Shown here: piece after piece, positions 36,989 to 44,647 of the stretch
How positions within the stretch are numbered: position 1 is the first letter of the stretch
Layout of the letters: each line of letters starts with the position of its first letter
Origin: Cupriavidus sp. UYMMa02A
GTDB taxonomy: Bacteria; Pseudomonadota; Gammaproteobacteria; Burkholderiales; Burkholderiaceae
Direction of reading: 5' to 3'
Length of the DNA: 44,647 nucleotides
Assembly (NCBI GenBank): GCA_001725945.1
Contig: LRMT01000303.1
Coordinates: forward strand, 1 to 44,647
Notes under the pieces: generated by a model
The model's database searches: none
Told to the model about the DNA's origin: nothing
Seen by the model: the letters and a program-made list of their open reading frames with translations, nothing else
Position numbers and translations under genes: made by a program

Positions 36989-38197
36989 TTACTTCGCAGC
37001 CGGGGCGAGCACGGTGGCGCCCGCCTCGGCCAGTTTGCGGATGTCTGCGGCGCTGTAGCCGGCTTCGGCCAGCACCTCGGCGCTGTGCTCGCCCAGGCGA
37101 GGCGCCTGGCGTGCGACCTGTGGCGGCGTTTCGACCATTGCGACGGGATCGCCATGGAGCGAATCGCGCCTTCGGTCGGGTGCTCCACAACGTCGAAGAA
37201 GCCCACTGCGTCGAGGTGCCGGTCCGCCAGCAACGAGTCGATGGTGTGGAGCTGCATCACCGGCATGTCGGCGGCTTCGAGCAACGCGATCCATTCGGCG
37301 GACGTGCGCGTGGGCATCACCTCGGCCACCATCTGGTACAGCTCGTTGATGTGCTTGGTGCGCTCGCCGATCGTGGCGAAGCGCGGGTCGTTGTCCATCA
37401 GCCCGGGCTTGCCGATCATCTCGAAAAACCTGCGCCACTGCTTGTCGTTGTAGACGAGCACGCAGACGTAGCCGTCCTTGGTGCGGTATGGACGGCGGTT
37501 ATGGTCGAGGATGCGCGCGTAGCCGCTCGGGCCAATGGGCGGATCGAACGTCAGCCCGCCCATGTGATCGCCCAGCACGAATTGCGCCATCGTCTCGAAC
37601 ATCGGCACATCGATGGCCTGGCCTTCGCCGGTGCGCTCGCGGTGGAACAGCCCCGCCGTCACCGCGTTGGCTGCGGCCAGCGCGACGATACGGTCGGCGA
37701 TGGCGCTCGGCGCGTAGCGCGGCACGTCGGCGCCGGCGGTATTCGCCAGCGAGGGGATGGCCACGGCGCCCTGGATCAGGTCGTCATACGCCGACTTGGC
37801 GGCGTAGGGACCGCCTTGCCCGTAGCCGTACACGCCGACGTACAGGATGCGCGGATTGACCTTCGCGACCTCCTCGTAGCCGAGGTTCAGGCGTGCCATC
37901 GCTTGCGGGCGCACGTTGTAGATCAGCACGTCGCGTCGGCGGCCAGTCGCAACAACGCCTCCCGCCCCGCAGGCTTCTTCAGGTCTAGCACGATGCTGCG
38001 CTTGCTGCGGTTGACGTGCAGGAAGATGCCGGCCATGCCGTCGTGGCGTCGAGGGCCCACGTCACGCACCGTGTCGCCGGAGGGCGGCTCGACCTTGATG
38101 ACGTCGCGCCGAGGTCGCCGAGGATCTGAGTGGCGTATGGCCCCATCAGGACCGTGGTCATGTCGATGATGCGAACGCCTTGCAGGGGGCCTGTCAT
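36989..38197 (-). CDS. Family III (CaiB/BaiF) CoA-transferase, first gene of minus-strand operon
   Basis: This CoA-transferase has about 403 residues: LQGVRIIDMTTVLMGPYATQ, LGDLGADVIKVEP, VNRSKRSIVLDLK, ILYVGVYGYGQGGPYA, and GYVCVLVYNDKQW in the small domain. It is expected to load CoA onto the substrate acid at the start of the pathway. Single bases are missing near 38108 and 37934 (both where gccgacg is expected and gcgacg is found) and near 37147 (atcccgtcgc for atcccggtcgc). The ATG is at 38195-38197. A LysR-type tandem dyad lies 86 bases upstream, almost as in front of the first Bug gene, so this is the promoter-proximal gene of an operon that runs to about 27567. Confidence 0.87.
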
Positions 38198-38282
38198 GCT
38201 GCGCTTCCCTGTTGCTGCGATGTTGCGGGGTTCATGGTGTCTCCTCGAAACGAATGAAGCCATCGTACGTTTCGGGGAGACC

Positions 38283-38328
38283 TCAGAAAAATACTTTCGG
38301 TATGTCGCGCGATACACCGGCTGTATTA
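38283..38328 (-). promoter_or_regulatory. Tandem-dyad regulatory element, copy 2 (LysR-type site)
   Basis: Read on the minus strand, ATACA-gccgg-TGTAT (T-N11-A type) is followed by gacataccgaaagtattttt, the same order, spacing and orientation as in the copy at 12268-12313. Only seven of 46 positions differ and four of these fall between or inside the dyad spacers. It lies about 86 bases upstream of the CoA-transferase start at 38197, in the 199-base gap behind the porin gene. Confidence 0.6.
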
Positions 38329-38396
38329 GCGGAACTTATCCGGCGAGTCCGTCACCCGGATAGCTCCGTCAATACGGCATCGGTCAGCGACGCCGA

Positions 38397-39566
38397 TCAG
38401 AAGATGTGCCGGATGCCCGTGGTCACGCCGACCATGTTCTTCTGGCCCGGCGCCTGAGGGTAGCCGAACAGGAAGGCCGTGAACTGGCCGTCGTTGATCA
38501 GGCTGCCGTTGTGGGCATAGCCGGTGGCGATGTAGACGTCCGTGCGCTTGCTGAGGCTGTAGTCGGCCACGAACGCCACTTGCTGCGGGTTCGCCGGATT
38601 GGTCGTCACGCCCGTCGGAGTCTGGCGGAACTGCTTGATGTTCGAGTAGTAGTACCCGAGCTGCAGACCGAGCGCCGCCGTCACCTGGTAGTTCACACCG
38701 GCGAACCAGTAATCGTCGCGGATCAGCGTGGCGCCGGTATTGAACTGGCTGTCGCGGTAGCGGTAGCCGCCCATCACCTTCAGCGGACCGGTGGTGTAGC
38801 TCATGGCGACGCCCACCTTGCGCTCGCGGCCCGTATTGCCGGGAGTCGCGGCCGGTGCCGGATGCCATTCGTCATAGGCGATACCGGCGCCGAAACCGTT
38901 GGTGTAGTACGCCAGTGCACCACCCCAGGCATTGTTGTCCTTCATGCTGCCCGGTGCCTCGCCCGCCCCGAGCGCCTGTCCCGTACCGGCTGCCTGAACC
39001 GACGCCGCGGTGCCAAAGGAGTAGTGGGCGATGGCCGTCAGCCCGCCGAACTGGCCCGTGTACTTCGCCACGTTCGACTGGCGATAGTTCACGCCCATCC
39101 ACCAGATGCCCGGCTCGTACGTCGCAGCGAAGCGCAGCGGCGAGAAGTTGATCAGGCCGTCGGTCATGGACGTGTACTGGCGGCCGAGCGTGAATTTGCC
39201 GTAGTCGCGGCTGTTCAGGCCGACAATCGCCGTACGGTTGAACAGTGGCGCGGTGGTCAGGTTGCCGGTATCCCAGTCGAAGCCCGACTCCAGGTTGAAC
39301 AGCGCCGACCAGCCGCCGCCCAGGTCCTCGGTGCCGCGCAGGCCCCAGCGCGAAGCGGACAGGCCACCAGCGCGCGGCATGTCGAAACGGGGGCCGACCG
39401 GCGCGGTCGTCGTGCCGGACGCGACTGGATTGGCAGGCGCCGTTCCCACGCGGCTGACATACTCGATGCTGCCGTCAATGACGCCATACAGCGTCACGCT
39501 AGTCTGCGCCTGGGCAGCGCCCGCTACGGCCAGCAGTGCTGCCAGCGCAAGATGCGATTTCCTCAT
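38397..39566 (-). CDS. Trimeric porin (Gram-negative, Burkholderiales type)
   Basis: This intact 389-residue outer-membrane porin has a signal peptide cut after residue 20 (GAAQA-QTSVTLYGVIDGSIEYVS). It has the loop-3-type FNLESGFDWDTG segment, repeated amphipathic strands such as YGKFTLGRQYTS, and a final phenylalanine (GIRHIF) as expected for beta-barrel assembly. It forms 16-stranded trimers that let small hydrophilic solutes cross the outer membrane. It lies directly upstream of the CoA-transferase operon on the same strand, separated by the tandem-dyad element, so it may provide entry for the substrate, though it may have its own promoter. Confidence 0.95.
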   Translation of the reverse strand: MRKSHLALAALLAVAGAAQAQTSVTLYGVIDGSIEYVSRVGTAPANPVASGTTTAPVGPRFDMPRAGGLSASRWGLRGTEDLGGGWSALFNLESGFDWDTGNLTTAPLFNRTAIVGLNSRDYGKFTLGRQYTSMTDGLINFSPLRFAATYEPGIWWMGVNYRQSNVAKYTGQFGGLTAIAHYSFGTAASVQAAGTGQALGAGEAPGSMKDNNAWGGALAYYTNGFGAGIAYDEWHPAPAATPGNTGRERKVGVAMSYTTGPLKVMGGYRYRDSQFNTGATLIRDDYWFAGVNYQVTAALGLQLGYYYSNIKQFRQTPTGVTTNPANPQQVAFVADYSLSKRTDVYIATGYAHNGSLINDGQFTAFLFGYPQAPGQKNMVGVTTGIRHIF

Positions 39567-40007
39567 TTCCTAGTCTTCTCCATATGATTATTGGCTCCGC
39601 CGCCGATGCGGCCCGGCAGGCGAAGGATTTCCGGAAAATGCGCACACTCCTCCGGGCATGCGCAGACCGAAGCAGATCACGGGGCATGCAGTCTCATGCC
39701 TACCTGTCCCGAGGCGTTGTTCCCACCCACACGGCCACCCGGGTCGGGGGGCATGCAGGCGCAGGCAACACGTGTAAAAAGATGCTCCGGCACGGGGCCG
39801 GAGCAGAGAGACCCGCAGCCAGCGCGAGCTGCGAGGTGGAGATCTGGCGTCAACGTCCGATGCCCATGTTTCATTAGGTATGAAACGGCCATACCCCCCC
39901 CCCCGACTTCCCGCATGCGCCCGGCGGCCCATCGGCGGACGGCTGGGCCCGGTTGTCGCGTGCCTGGGCGAACTTATGCGGAGCAGGACCGGCATCGGGT
40001 GGCAGCC
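39567..40007. other. Non-coding region with terminator and C11 tract
   Basis: No credible gene is seen in these 441 bases between the porin start and the stop of the enoyl-CoA hydratase gene. It holds a minus-strand terminator (39783-39805), and an 11-base C run at 39894-39904, which is unusual in length. The porin promoter is expected between about 39570 and 39780, but clear boxes could not be assigned. Confidence 0.6.
39783..39805 (-). terminator. Rho-independent terminator of the enoyl-CoA hydratase gene
   Basis: TGCTCCGG and CCGGAGCA make an 8-base stem with a 7-base loop. On the minus strand it is followed by TCTTTTT, a clear T-run (39776-39782). It lies about 200 bases past the hydratase stop at 40008 and upstream of the porin gene, separating the two transcripts. 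Confidence 0.8.
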
Positions 40008-40846
40008 CTATGCTTCGCGCGCCGCGCGGTCCCAGTCGAAGCGCAGCTCTTCGCCGCGCAGGAAGCCCGAAATCGCATCTCGGTAGAACTGCGTGGAAGC
40101 GGCCAGTCCTTGCGCCTGCCCTTCCAGTGCGAACATGGTGTCGTACGATGACTCGAAGGCGCCGTTGAGCGTGCGCTTGGTCAAGGCCACCGCATCGCGC
40201 GGCGCGTCGACGAAGCGGGCCGCGAACTCGCGCGCCGCCGCCGACAGTGCCTCGGCGCCATGGATCGCATGCACGAGGCCGCGCTCGTGCGCTTCCTGCG
40301 CATCCATGCGCCGGCCCGTGTACATCAGCTCCTTCGCCAGTCCCATGCCCACCGCGCGCGGCAGCGCGTACATCGCGCCCATGTCTGGCACCAGTCCGAT
40401 CTTGACGAAGGCCATCGAGAACGACGCGCGCTCGGACGCCAACACGAAATCCGCCACCAGCGCGAGAGAGAAGCCTGCACCGGCGGCGGCGCATCGACAG
40501 CCGCGATCACGGGCAGTTCGAGGTCGTGCAGGCGGCGCAGCCAGCCGTGGATTTCGGTCAGCCGGCGGCGCATGGCGGCGGGCTCGCGCACGGTGGGGTC
40601 AGGGTCCTCGAGCAGGTCGCGGATGGACCGCAGGTCCCCACCTGCGCAGAAGCTGCCACCCGAGCCTGTGAGGATCAGCGCCCGCACATCTCGCTCGGTC
40701 TCGACGATGTCGAGCATGTCGGCATAGTCTTGCCGCAGTTCCAGCGAGAGCGCGTTGCGCGCCTCGGGCCGCTGGTGGGTGAATTCGGCAATGCTGTCCG
40801 AAATGGCAAGGGTGGCATGGCGTAGCGGGTATTGCCTCGAATGCAT
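40008..40846 (-). CDS. Enoyl-CoA hydratase/isomerase
   Basis: This crotonase-family protein has about 279 residues. It shows GSGGSFCAGGDLRSIRDLL (first oxyanion-hole strand), AVDGAAAGAGFSLALVADFVLA (second), and VKIGLVPDMGAMYALPRAVG, with the active-site Asp of PDMG. One base is missing near 40487 (gatgcgccgccg for gatggcgccgccg on the minus strand). The ATG at 40846 (MHSRQYPLRH) is the best start. It is divergent from an acyl-CoA dehydrogenase gene, with which it shares a 325-base control region, so the two may be co-regulated and may act in sequence. Confidence 0.88.
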
Positions 40847-41171
40847 TGGGCTTCCTTCGAAGATGGAAACGGTCCGGTTGCTGCAACGTCGACTTCCACT
40901 GCTCTGGCACTGCGTGGCACAGTATCTCGCCCCGGAAACCGTGGCGGTCCCACTCGACATGGGTGGGAAAACGCAAGGCCCGGGGCTGCCCTATCCCGCA
41001 CAAGGGCCGGATGGTCTGCAACGGGGAAAATGTCCCGTTCATGAAGAGTCTTATGGGGTGGCGCGGGCCACCAGTGGTGGGGGGCGATGCACGCGCATCT
41101 CTGCGCCAACATGGCAGCATCGCGACGGACCGCAGTGGCGGCCCGCGCGGCGTGACATGGAGAGCATTCAG
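40847..41171. promoter_or_regulatory. Divergent control region with a dyad at 41020-41039
   Basis: This 325-base gap between the hydratase (minus) and the acyl-CoA dehydrogenase (plus) holds no credible gene. AACGGG-gaaaatgt-CCCGTT at 41020-41039 is a 20-base interrupted palindrome of operator size. CCACCAGTGGTGG near 41070 is a second small dyad. No regulator gene is adjacent, so the binding protein is unknown. Confidence 0.45.
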
Positions 41172-42367
41172 ATGGACTTTCGCCCCGACCCCACCCTCGT
41201 CGAATTCCGCCAGGAAGTGCGCCACTTCCTGAACAAGCAGATTCCTGCGGACCTGCCCCGCCGCGCGCACGGCATGCGCTCGCAGCGCGAGACCGTCATG
41301 CAGTGGCAGCGCATACTGAACGCGCACGGCTGGGGTGCACCCTACTGGCAGGAGGAACACGGCGGCACCGGCTGGACCGTGCCGCAGCGCCTGGCCTTCG
41401 ACGAGGAATGCGCTGCCGCAGGCGTACCGTCCCAGGATGCGTTCGCCCAAAAACTGGTTGGCCCCGTGATCAACCACTTCGGCACGCCCGCGCAAAAGGC
41501 CGAGCACATCGGCGCGATCCTGCGCGGCGAGCGCCTGTGGTGCCAGGGCTTCTCCGAGCCCGGCTCGGGCTCGGACCTCGCTTCGCTGCGCACACAGGCC
41601 GTGCGCGACGGTGACGAGTACGTCATCAATGGCCAGAAGATCTGGACCAGCTACGCCCACCACACGCGACTGGATCTTCCTGCTGGTCCCCCACCGATAC
41701 GTCGGCAAAGAAGCAGGCCGGCATCAGCTTCCTGCTGGTGGACATGCAGACACCCGGCATCACCGTGCGCCCGATCATCAGCATTGACGGCTGCCACCAT
41801 CTGAACGAGACGTTCTTCGACAACGTCCGCGTGCCGGTCGCCAACCTCATCGGCGAGGAAGGCAGTGGCTGGAAGGTGACCAAGTTCCTGCTGAACAACG
41901 AGCACGCCACCACCGCCGACCTGCCGACACTGCGCCGCCTGCAACGTCAGCTGCGCGCCATGGCAGCATCGCCCGCCCGCACCCGCACCCTCGGCGACCA
42001 CCACCAGTTCTCTCTGCGCCTGGCGCGCTGCGAGGCCGAACTGCAGGCAATCTCGATCATGGTGCAGCGGGTGGCCGCGCTGGAGGAAGACCACAGTCCG
42101 GTGGCACATGCGATGGGTTCGATGCTGAAAATCCGTGGCACGGAACTGCAGCAGGAAATGGGGCAATTTCTCGTGGAATGTTTGGGCGACTACGGACCCG
42201 TCGCCTATCCGTCCAGCCATGACGGCCCTCGGCGCGAGCCTCTGCCGCAGGAGGCCGTGATGCGAGATATCGCCGCCGAGATGTTCTTCCGGCGCGCCAC
42301 CACCATCTACGGCGGGACCAGCGAGATCCAGCGCGGCATCGTGGCGAAATCGCTGTTCGGGTTCTGA
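41172..42367 (+). CDS. Acyl-CoA dehydrogenase (FadE-like)
   Basis: This enzyme of about 397 residues closely resembles the one at 31651-32789: LVEFRQEVRHFLNKQIPAD, WCQGFSEPGSGSDLASL, GQKIWTSYAHHT, ISFLLVDMQTPGITVRPI, TIYGGTSEIQRGIVAKS. The EGT glutamate is replaced by GGT as in that subgroup. The frame is disturbed at two places 20 bases apart, near 41667 and 41688, where DWIFLLV is read in an intermediate frame; extra bases explain these better than missing ones. I chose the ATG at 41172 because ggaga at 41159-41163 is well spaced and the paralogue starts at the same point. It is divergent from the hydratase at 40008. Confidence 0.87.
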
Positions 42368-42378
42368 CAGGTCTGTCC

Positions 42379-42401
42379 CCGCCCCCATGCATAGGGGGCG
42401 G
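42379..42401. terminator. Hairpin between convergent genes
   Basis: CCGCCCCC and GGGGGCGG form a perfect 8-base stem with loop atgcata, between the acyl-CoA dehydrogenase stop (42367) and the Bug gene stop (42431). There is no T-run on either side, so it is a likely but not certain bidirectional terminator. Confidence 0.5.
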
Positions 42402-42430
42402 ATAGCAGGCGCTACGGCCGGTGCTGCGGA

Positions 42431-43431
42431 TTACTCCGGCTGAATCCCCGCGACCCCGATCATCTGCTGCCAGATCTGCTGGTCGGCACGCACTGCCGCA
42501 CCCAGCTCCGCAGCCGTCCCCGGATTCGCCAGGCTTCCCCGCGCCGCATAGTGCTTCTGCGCCTCCGGCGAGTTGACGAACTCGATGGCCAGCTTGCCGA
42601 TCCGGTCAACGATCGCGCGGGCGTGCCGGCCGGCGCAAACAGGCCGCTCCAGTTGGTGCGCGACACCGCCTCCATCAGTTGCGGATTCAGCATGCCGGCT
42701 TCCGACAGCGTGGGCACGTCAGGCAGCACCGGCACCCGTTTGGGGCTGAGCACCGCCAGCGCCCGCAGCTTCTTCGACTGCACCAGCGTGTAGGCCGCGC
42801 CGAACTCCACCATGCTGTAGTCCACCTGGCCGCCGACCAGGTCCGGCAGCAGGCCGGCCGTGGACTTGTAGGGCACGTCCGTCGTCTTGATACCCGCTGC
42901 CTCGTTGAACGCCGCCGACATCAGGCGGTAGCCCGTGCTGCTGGAACCGCCATTGATGGCACCCGGCTTTGACCGCGCGGCGGACACGAGGTCCGATATC
43001 GATTTGTACGGCGACTGCGCCGGCACCACGAGCGCGATCGGTAGCGTGGACATGCGCGCCACGGGCACGAAGTCCTTGTTGGGGTTGTAGGGCAGCTTCC
43101 GGTAAAGGAACGGATTGGCCGACATCGCGCTGGAAGACGTGAGTAGCAACGTGTATCCGTCTGGCGCGGACTTGGCGACCGCGTCGCTCGCGAGGATCAT
43201 GTTGGCGCCCGGCCGGTTCTCCACCACCACGTTCTGGCCGAGCCGCTCGCCCAGGAACTTCGCCAGCAGGCGGGTGTAGTCGTCAACGCTGGTGCCCGCG
43301 CTCGCCACGGATACGATCCGGACCGGGCGGTCCGGATACTTGTCCGCCAGCGCGGGTCCGGCGCCGGCCAGCAGTGCGCCGCAGGCGACGGCAAGCACCA
43401 TGCGGCGGCGCGTCGGTTGGCAGTATTTCAT
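42431..43431 (-). CDS. Bug-family periplasmic solute receptor 3
   Basis: This Bug receptor has about 333 residues. A signal peptide ends near residue 29 (GAGPALA-DKYPDRPVRIV). VVENRPGANMILA, APDGYTLLLTSSS and DLVGGQVDYSMVEFG mark the family. One base is missing near 42620, which moves the last 65 residues (IVDRIGKLAIEFVNSPEAQ to GIQPE) into another frame and the stop to 42431-42433. It lies downstream of a MaoC gene on the same strand but behind two hairpins. As with the other two Bug genes in the window, no permease is present. Its ligand is unknown, and the neighbouring acyl-CoA genes suggest a carboxylic acid. Confidence 0.88.
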
Positions 43432-43454
43432 GTCTTGTCTCCTCAAAGTCAGAA

Positions 43455-43478
43455 AGCCGCGCCGAGCCCGGCGCGGCT
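43455..43478 (-). terminator. Terminator-like hairpin before Bug gene 3
   Basis: AGCCGCGCC and GGCGCGGCT form a 9-base stem with a 6-base loop. On the minus strand it is followed by TTCTGACTTT. It lies between the MaoC stop and the Bug start (43431), so it may end the MaoC transcript or attenuate expression of the Bug gene. Confidence 0.55.
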
Positions 43479-43500
43479 GGTTCCCGCAACTTCGTTGTCG

Positions 43501-43537
43501 CGTGGCGCCCCGCTTTTTCGCATGCGGGGCTTCCACG
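43501..43537 (-). terminator. Long hairpin just after MaoC stop
   Basis: An inner stem CCCCGC/GCGGGG and an outer stem CGTGG/CCACG enclose a loop with a T5 run (A5 on the minus strand). It is 7 bases past the MaoC stop. There is no T-run after it, so transcript-end protection is as likely as termination. Confidence 0.45.
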
Positions 43538-43543
43538 CCATGC

Positions 43544-43999
43544 TCAGGGGTAGCGGCGCGTGATGGACTCGGCAATACACACGGGCTTGGTGCCCCCTTC
43601 GCGCTCGACGATCATTTCCACCTTGGTCTGCGCGCCGCCGCCTTCCAGTGCCTCATACGAAAGCAGCTTGAAGTGCGCGCGCAGCTTGCTGCCTACGGGC
43701 ACTGGTGCCGGAAAGCGGACCTTGTCGAGGCCATAGTTCACACCCGTGCGGCTTTCCGCGACGCGATAGGCAGCGTTCGAGAACTCCGGCAGCAGGCTCA
43801 GCGTCAGGAAGCCGTGCGCGATGGGTGCGCCGAAGGGACCGTTCTTCGCACGCACGGGATCGACGTGAATCCACTGGTGGTCTCCCGTGGCATCGGCAAA
43901 CTGGTTGATGCGGCCCTGCTCGACGGCGACCCACTCGCTGGTGCCGATGATCTCGCCGACGAGTGGCTGGAGATCGCTGATTTTTTTGTACACTTTCAT
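43544..43999 (-). CDS. MaoC-family dehydratase, (R)-enoyl-CoA hydratase type
   Basis: This intact 151-residue hot-dog protein has the hydratase motif NQFADATGDHQWIHVDP with Asp40 and His45, followed by APIAHGFLTLSLLPEF. It resembles the NodN/MaoC-type hydratases that act on enoyl-CoA thioesters. The ATG at 43997-43999 (MKVYKKISDL) with ggag upstream is preferred; a GTG at 44011 would add four residues. The acyl-CoA dehydrogenase gene at the window edge ends at 44008, so the two are closely coupled and probably act one after the other. Confidence 0.9.
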   Translation of the reverse strand: MKVYKKISDLQPLVGEIIGTSEWVAVEQGRINQFADATGDHQWIHVDPVRAKNGPFGAPIAHGFLTLSLLPEFSNAAYRVAESRTGVNYGLDKVRFPAPVPVGSKLRAHFKLLSYEALEGGGAQTKVEMIVEREGGTKPVCIAESITRRYP

Positions 44000-44007
44000 G
44001 CTTGTAT

Positions 44008-44647
44008 TCACTCCACTACGGTTTCAGATAGGGCTTGCTGCAACGACCGGGCCACCAGCGACTCGTGCAAATCCGCGTTGCCGAAGATGGCATCGGCTAC
44101 CACGGCGCGCTTGAAGTAGTGCCCGACCGTGTATTCCTCGGTCATGCCGATACCACCGTGGAGCTGAATGCCTTGCCCGCAGACGTATTTGGCCGCGCGG
44201 CCGATCAGCGTCTTGGCCTGGGACACGTTGCTTTGCACTTCCTGCGGCGAGCCACTTTCCACCGTCGCCAGCAGCGCGTACAGCATCGAGCGCGCTACCT
44301 CCAGTGCGGCGGCCATGTCGGACATGCGGTGCTGGAGCGCCTGGAAGCTGCCGATGGCCACACCGAACTGCTTGCGGACTTTCAGGTACTCGGCGGTGAC
44401 CTCGATGGTCTTCTCCATCGCGCCGACCAGTTCCGCGCACAGTGCCGCGGTGCCATGCAGCAGGCCGTGCTCCAGCGCGGCCAGGCCGGTGCCCGGCTCG
44501 CCCAGCAGAGCGTCGGCGGCAACGAACACGCCGTCGAGCGTGACTTCGGCCGCCCAACTGCCGTCGTGCAGCGGCAGGGCGCGGCGCGACAGGCCCGGCG
44601 CATCGGCTTGCACCACGAACAGGCGCAGTTCGGCGCCGTCGTGCGCG
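44008..44647 (-). CDS. Acyl-CoA dehydrogenase-like subunit, incomplete (start beyond window)
   Basis: The last 213 or so residues of an acyl-CoA dehydrogenase-like protein are present: LFVVQADAPGLSRR, LVGAMEKTIEVTAEYLKVRKQFG, IGSFQALQHRMSDM, and IQLHGGIGMTEEYTVGHYFKRAV. The usual EGT motif is absent (the end reads FGNADLHESLVA), as in the short subunits at 30557 and 34771. It is the most downstream part of a minus-strand gene that begins to the right of the window; a large-type partner may lie there. It is directly followed by the MaoC gene. Confidence 0.88.
   Translation of the reverse strand, partial: AHDGAELRLFVVQADAPGLSRRALPLHDGSWAAEVTLDGVFVAADALLGEPGTGLAALEHGLLHGTAALCAELVGAMEKTIEVTAEYLKVRKQFGVAIGSFQALQHRMSDMAAALEVARSMLYALLATVESGSPQEVQSNVSQAKTLIGRAAKYVCGQGIQLHGGIGMTEEYTVGHYFKRAVVADAIFGNADLHESLVARSLQQALSETVVE

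Noticed and set aside
38406..39587. Open frame of 393 codons on the plus strand
   Set aside because: It is antisense to the intact porin gene, which has a signal peptide and a terminal Phe. Shadow frame.
3571..43431. Calling the interrupted genes pseudogenes
   Set aside because: The breaks are single missing bases with intact catalytic motifs on both sides, and correction restores family-typical lengths. I treat them as intact genes with sequence errors, except for the insertion-sequence and kinase fragments.
1..44647. Prophage, integrative element or CRISPR array
   Set aside because: No integrase, phage structural gene, attachment-site repeat or regularly spaced repeats were seen; only insertion-sequence remnants at the left end.

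Overview
The window looks like a catabolic island from a GC-rich betaproteobacterium of the Burkholderiales, most like Cupriavidus, Ralstonia or Bordetella. The basis is three Bug/TctC-type periplasmic solute receptors without membrane partners, a Burkholderiales-type trimeric porin, several CoA-transferases and acyl-CoA dehydrogenases, and high-GC codon use. The genus is an inference. No rRNA, tRNA or CRISPR array was seen.

Layout. 1-2550: insertion-sequence debris (an IS30 end apparently inserted in an IS1182-type transposase gene, and a decayed IS110-type transposase abutting a truncated histidine kinase). 2929-4939: an HD-domain metalloprotein and an AAHS-type MFS transporter. 4968-11442: an AraC-type regulator divergent from an operon for an SDR, a cupin, a GldA-like dehydrogenase, a secreted sulfatase and a formylglycine-generating enzyme. 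11448-16173: an IclR regulator divergent from a Bug receptor, a 2-methylacyl-CoA racemase, an enoyl-CoA hydratase and an HSD10-like dehydrogenase. 16233-26955: a second Bug receptor divergent from a paralogous IclR gene, followed by a long operon (SDR, acyl-CoA dehydrogenase, MaoC hydratase, NDP-forming acyl-CoA synthetase, citryl-CoA-lyase-like protein, a second acyl-CoA dehydrogenase, CoA-transferase, LysR regulator). 27068-38197: a minus-strand operon with CoA-transferase, two pairs of acyl-CoA dehydrogenases, thiolase, enoyl-CoA hydratase, SDR, a second NDP-forming acyl-CoA synthetase and an EF-hand protein. 38397-44647: porin, enoyl-CoA hydratase, acyl-CoA dehydrogenase, a third Bug receptor, a MaoC protein and an incomplete acyl-CoA dehydrogenase.

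How it fits together. The modules describe uptake of organic acids (porin, Bug receptors), activation to CoA esters (CoA-transferases, NDP-forming synthetases), alpha-carbon racemisation, and beta-oxidation-like dehydrogenation, hydration, oxidation and thiolysis. One operon adds a synthetase-plus-lyase pair that resembles a split ATP-citrate lyase. The true substrates cannot be read from the sequence. Regulators and regulatory repeats suggest separate control by AraC, IclR and probably LysR proteins. A tandem-dyad element of about 46 bp occurs upstream of both the first Bug operon and the minus-strand CoA-transferase operon.

Most important caveat. About 26 genes are interrupted, almost always by a missing single base, at roughly one per kilobase and spread evenly among otherwise well conserved genes. 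This looks like residual sequencing or assembly error rather than mass pseudogene formation. Such genes are annotated as single CDSs, with the estimated position of each break in the evidence.
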